In this document: positions 42,277-45,827 of the stretch, one piece after another | Position numbering within the stretch: position 1 is the first letter of the stretch | How the letters are laid out: each line of letters begins with the position of its first letter | From: Oscillospiraceae bacterium | Lineage (GTDB): Bacteria; Bacillota_A; Clostridia; Oscillospirales; Oscillospiraceae | NCBI GenBank assembly: GCA_017537045.1 | Contig: JAFYLN010000193.1 | Span: 1 to 45,827, forward strand | DNA length: 45,827 bases | Reading direction: 5' to 3' | Notes under the pieces: generated by a model | Seen by the model: only the letters and a program-made list of their open reading frames with translations | What the model was told of the DNA's origin: nothing | The model's database searches: none | Program-made: the position numbers and the translations under genes

Positions 42277-43680
42277 ATGAACAAACATATCAAAATTGCC
42301 TACATCGGCGGCGGCTCCAAACAGTGGGCGCGGGTGTTCATGTCGGATCTGGCATCAACGGAGGATCTTTCCGGCCAGATCGCCCTGTATGACATTGACT
42401 GCGAAGCTGCCGTGCGCAACCGCCTGATCGGCCAGCGGATCAATGCAGATCCCAATACGCGATCCCGGTTCGACTACATCGTCTGCCCCACATTGGAACA
42501 GGCACTGGCCGGTGCAGATTTTGTGATCATCTCCATTCTCCCGGGCACCTTTAAGCAGATGCGTAGTGATGTCCATACACCGGAGCGCTACGGCATCTAT
42601 CAAAGCGTCGGCGATACGGTAGGACCCGGTGGTGTGCTGCGCGCCATGCGCACAGTACCCATCTACGAGGAATTTGCCCGCAAGATCCGTGATATCTGCC
42701 CCGATGCATGGGTCCTGAATCTGACCAACCCCATGAGCATTCTGGTCAAGACCCTTTACGATGTTTTCCCCGGCATCAAAGCGTTCGGCTGCTGTCATGA
42801 AGTATTCCACGCACAGGATTTTCTGACCTGCGTCCTGCGGGAAACGCGGGGTATCGAAGCAACACGCCGGGATATCTACACCGATGCCAGCGGCATCAAC
42901 CACTTTACCTGGATCACAGAAACCAAGTATCAGAACATTGACCTGCTGGCGCTGCTGCCGGAGTTTATGGAGCGTTTCTATGAGGACGGCTACTACGAGG
43001 GTTACGACCGCTTCGCTTTCCGCAATGATCCCTTTGCCTACGGCAACAAGGTCAAGCTGGATCTGTACCGGCGCTACGGCGCGCTGGCTGCCGCCGGTGA
43101 CCGCCATCTGGCGGAATTCGTTCCTGCCGGCTGGTATCTGAAAGACCCTGCAACTGTTAAGGACTGGCAGTTTGGTTTGACGACCGTGGATTTCCGTGAG
43201 AAGCAGCAGGCGGAGCGGATCGAAGAATCCATCGCCATAGCAGCCGGAATACTTCCCTTCCCTGTCAAAAAATCCACGGAGGAAGCTGTAGAGCTGATGA
43301 AAGCCCTCATGGGCTTCGGCACGGTGGTTTCCAATGTCAATCTGCCCAACCGCGGCCAGATGTCCCAGCTTCCGCTGGGTACCATTGTAGAAACCAACTG
43401 CGTTTTTTCCAATGGCCAGCTATGCCCTGTCACCGCCAAGCCCCTTCCCTCCGGTGCCGCAGCACTGGTAAACTGGAACGCAGCTAATATCGATACCTGC
43501 TACGAGGGCATCAAAGAGCGCGATCTGAGCAAGATCTTCCAATCCTTTATCCAGCAGCCCCTGTGCACCGGTCTTGGCATTGAGGAGGCAAAAACGCTCT
43601 TCTGCCAGATGTGCTGCAACACCCGCGCCTATCTGGATCCCTATTACGATCTGGACAGCTATTTTACCGCGCAACGCTGA
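42277..43680 (+). CDS. GH4 glycosidase, probably alpha-galacturonidase (LplD-like)
   Basis: The 467-residue enzyme has the NAD-binding start IAYIGGGSKQWARVF, ADFVIISILPG, NLTNPMSILVKTL and the metal-binding Cys/His of CCHEVFHAQ, followed by ASGINHFTWI. GH4 enzymes use NAD+ and Mn2+ in an oxidation-elimination mechanism. The CHEV form, as I recall for LplD of Bacillus, and the pectin neighbours favour alpha-galacturonidase over alpha-galactosidase or 6-phospho-glucosidase. It would release galacturonate from short oligomers in the cytoplasm. AAGGAGG lies before the ATG. It is divergent from the esterase-AraC operon. Confidence 0.88.
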   Translation: MNKHIKIAYIGGGSKQWARVFMSDLASTEDLSGQIALYDIDCEAAVRNRLIGQRINADPNTRSRFDYIVCPTLEQALAGADFVIISILPGTFKQMRSDVHTPERYGIYQSVGDTVGPGGVLRAMRTVPIYEEFARKIRDICPDAWVLNLTNPMSILVKTLYDVFPGIKAFGCCHEVFHAQDFLTCVLRETRGIEATRRDIYTDASGINHFTWITETKYQNIDLLALLPEFMERFYEDGYYEGYDRFAFRNDPFAYGNKVKLDLYRRYGALAAAGDRHLAEFVPAGWYLKDPATVKDWQFGLTTVDFREKQQAERIEESIAIAAGILPFPVKKSTEEAVELMKALMGFGTVVSNVNLPNRGQMSQLPLGTIVETNCVFSNGQLCPVTAKPLPSGAAALVNWNAANIDTCYEGIKERDLSKIFQSFIQQPLCTGLGIEEAKTLFCQMCCNTRAYLDPYYDLDSYFTAQR

Positions 43681-43763
43681 ATTCTCCGGAATCCAGCACA
43701 TAACAGGCCTGTTTTATGCCTGTCGACCAGTTTTTGCCTGAATAACTGGTATATTTCTCCAAC

Positions 43764-43793
43764 TTGACAAGCATATTGCCGAGCAGGTATAAT
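43764..43793 (+). promoter_or_regulatory. Promoter of pflB
   Basis: A perfect -35 TTGACA (43764-43769) and a perfect -10 TATAAT (43788-43793) are 18 bp apart. Transcription would start near 43800 and leave a leader of about 130 nt before the ATG, which includes a foldable stretch at 43854-43901. Confidence 0.85.
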
Positions 43794-43853
43794 ATTAAAG
43801 CATTCCAGCCCCCGTTTTATGCACTGCATTCTGAATGAAGGCAGAAACTTTTT

Positions 43854-43901
43854 ACAGCGGCCTGTCCGGCTCACATTTACACGGAGCATCAGGCAGGCTG
43901 T
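43854..43901 (+). other. Foldable segment in the pflB leader
   Basis: ACAGC/GCTGT, CCTG/CAGG and TCCG/CGGA nest into one interrupted hairpin ending 28 nt before the start codon. It may affect mRNA life or translation. I do not recognise a known riboswitch. Confidence 0.3.
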
Positions 43902-43929
43902 GCTATCAATACATTAAGGAGCTGTATCT

Positions 43930-45827
<1,898 letters not shown>

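Noticed and set aside
43706..43735. Terminator after the GH4 gene
   Set aside because: Only a 6-bp stem (ACAGGC/GCCTGT), with the T-run separated from it by 7 bases; too weak to call.

Overview
The window reads as a chromosomal piece of an anaerobic, fermentative Firmicute of the class Clostridia, most like the Oscillospiraceae/Ruminococcaceae of animal guts. This rests on strong GGAGG ribosome-binding sites, TTGACA/TATAAT promoters, LAAC lipoprotein signals on the solute-binding proteins, ABC sugar importers with MsmX/UgpC-type ATPases, a split transketolase and a pyruvate formate-lyase. The content is devoted to plant cell-wall sugars. Nearly all recognised carbohydrate-active enzymes lack signal peptides, so the strategy is to import oligosaccharides and finish digestion in the cytoplasm.

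Layout. (1) 1-935: the end of an unidentified gene and a DMT-family permease, AT-rich and closed by a bidirectional terminator. (2) 1025-7640, minus: cellobiose phosphorylase (GH94), GH1 beta-glucosidase, xylulokinase, xylose isomerase. Codon use changes abruptly inside xylA near 1590-1660. (3) 7711-8211, plus: a small membrane-anchored protein of unknown role with its own promoter and terminator. (4) 8244-14405, minus: solute-binding lipoprotein, two permeases, a DUF624/YesL protein and a GH3 glycosidase, probably a xylo- or cello-oligosaccharide uptake operon. (5) 14707-18421, plus, divergent from it: a cysteine-desulfurase-like PLP enzyme, a ROK repressor and a MATE transporter. (6) 18487-20269, minus: two-subunit transketolase, which would take up the xylulose 5-phosphate made by XylAB.

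(7) 20482-40299, minus: 19 co-directional, mostly abutting or overlapping genes for pectin use. In transcription order: a TIM-barrel isomerase/epimerase-like protein, pectin methylesterase, an ECF-S-like membrane protein, two LplB/LplC-type permeases, a very large solute-binding lipoprotein, two unknown membrane proteins, an ABC ATPase, two more unknown membrane proteins, a second ABC ATPase, GH28 polygalacturonase, GH105 unsaturated galacturonyl hydrolase, an SDR dehydrogenase, UxaB, UxaA, rhamnogalacturonan acetylesterase and a MATE transporter. Upstream lie an esterase-AraC regulator pair (minus) and, divergently, a GH4 alpha-galacturonidase candidate (plus). Together these would import partly methylated or acetylated oligogalacturonides, strip the esters, cut them to monomers and carry galacturonate through tagaturonate and altronate to KDG. 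Uronate isomerase, KDG kinase and KDPG aldolase are not in the window. (8) 43930 to the right edge: pflB, incomplete, behind a strong promoter and a leader of about 130 nt.

The most interesting points are the four unknown multi-pass membrane proteins interleaved with two ABC ATPases in the pectin block, the compositional break inside xylA (recombination or assembly chimera), a palindromic intergenic repeat between uxaA and uxaB, and a perfect 20-bp palindrome upstream of the transketolase genes.
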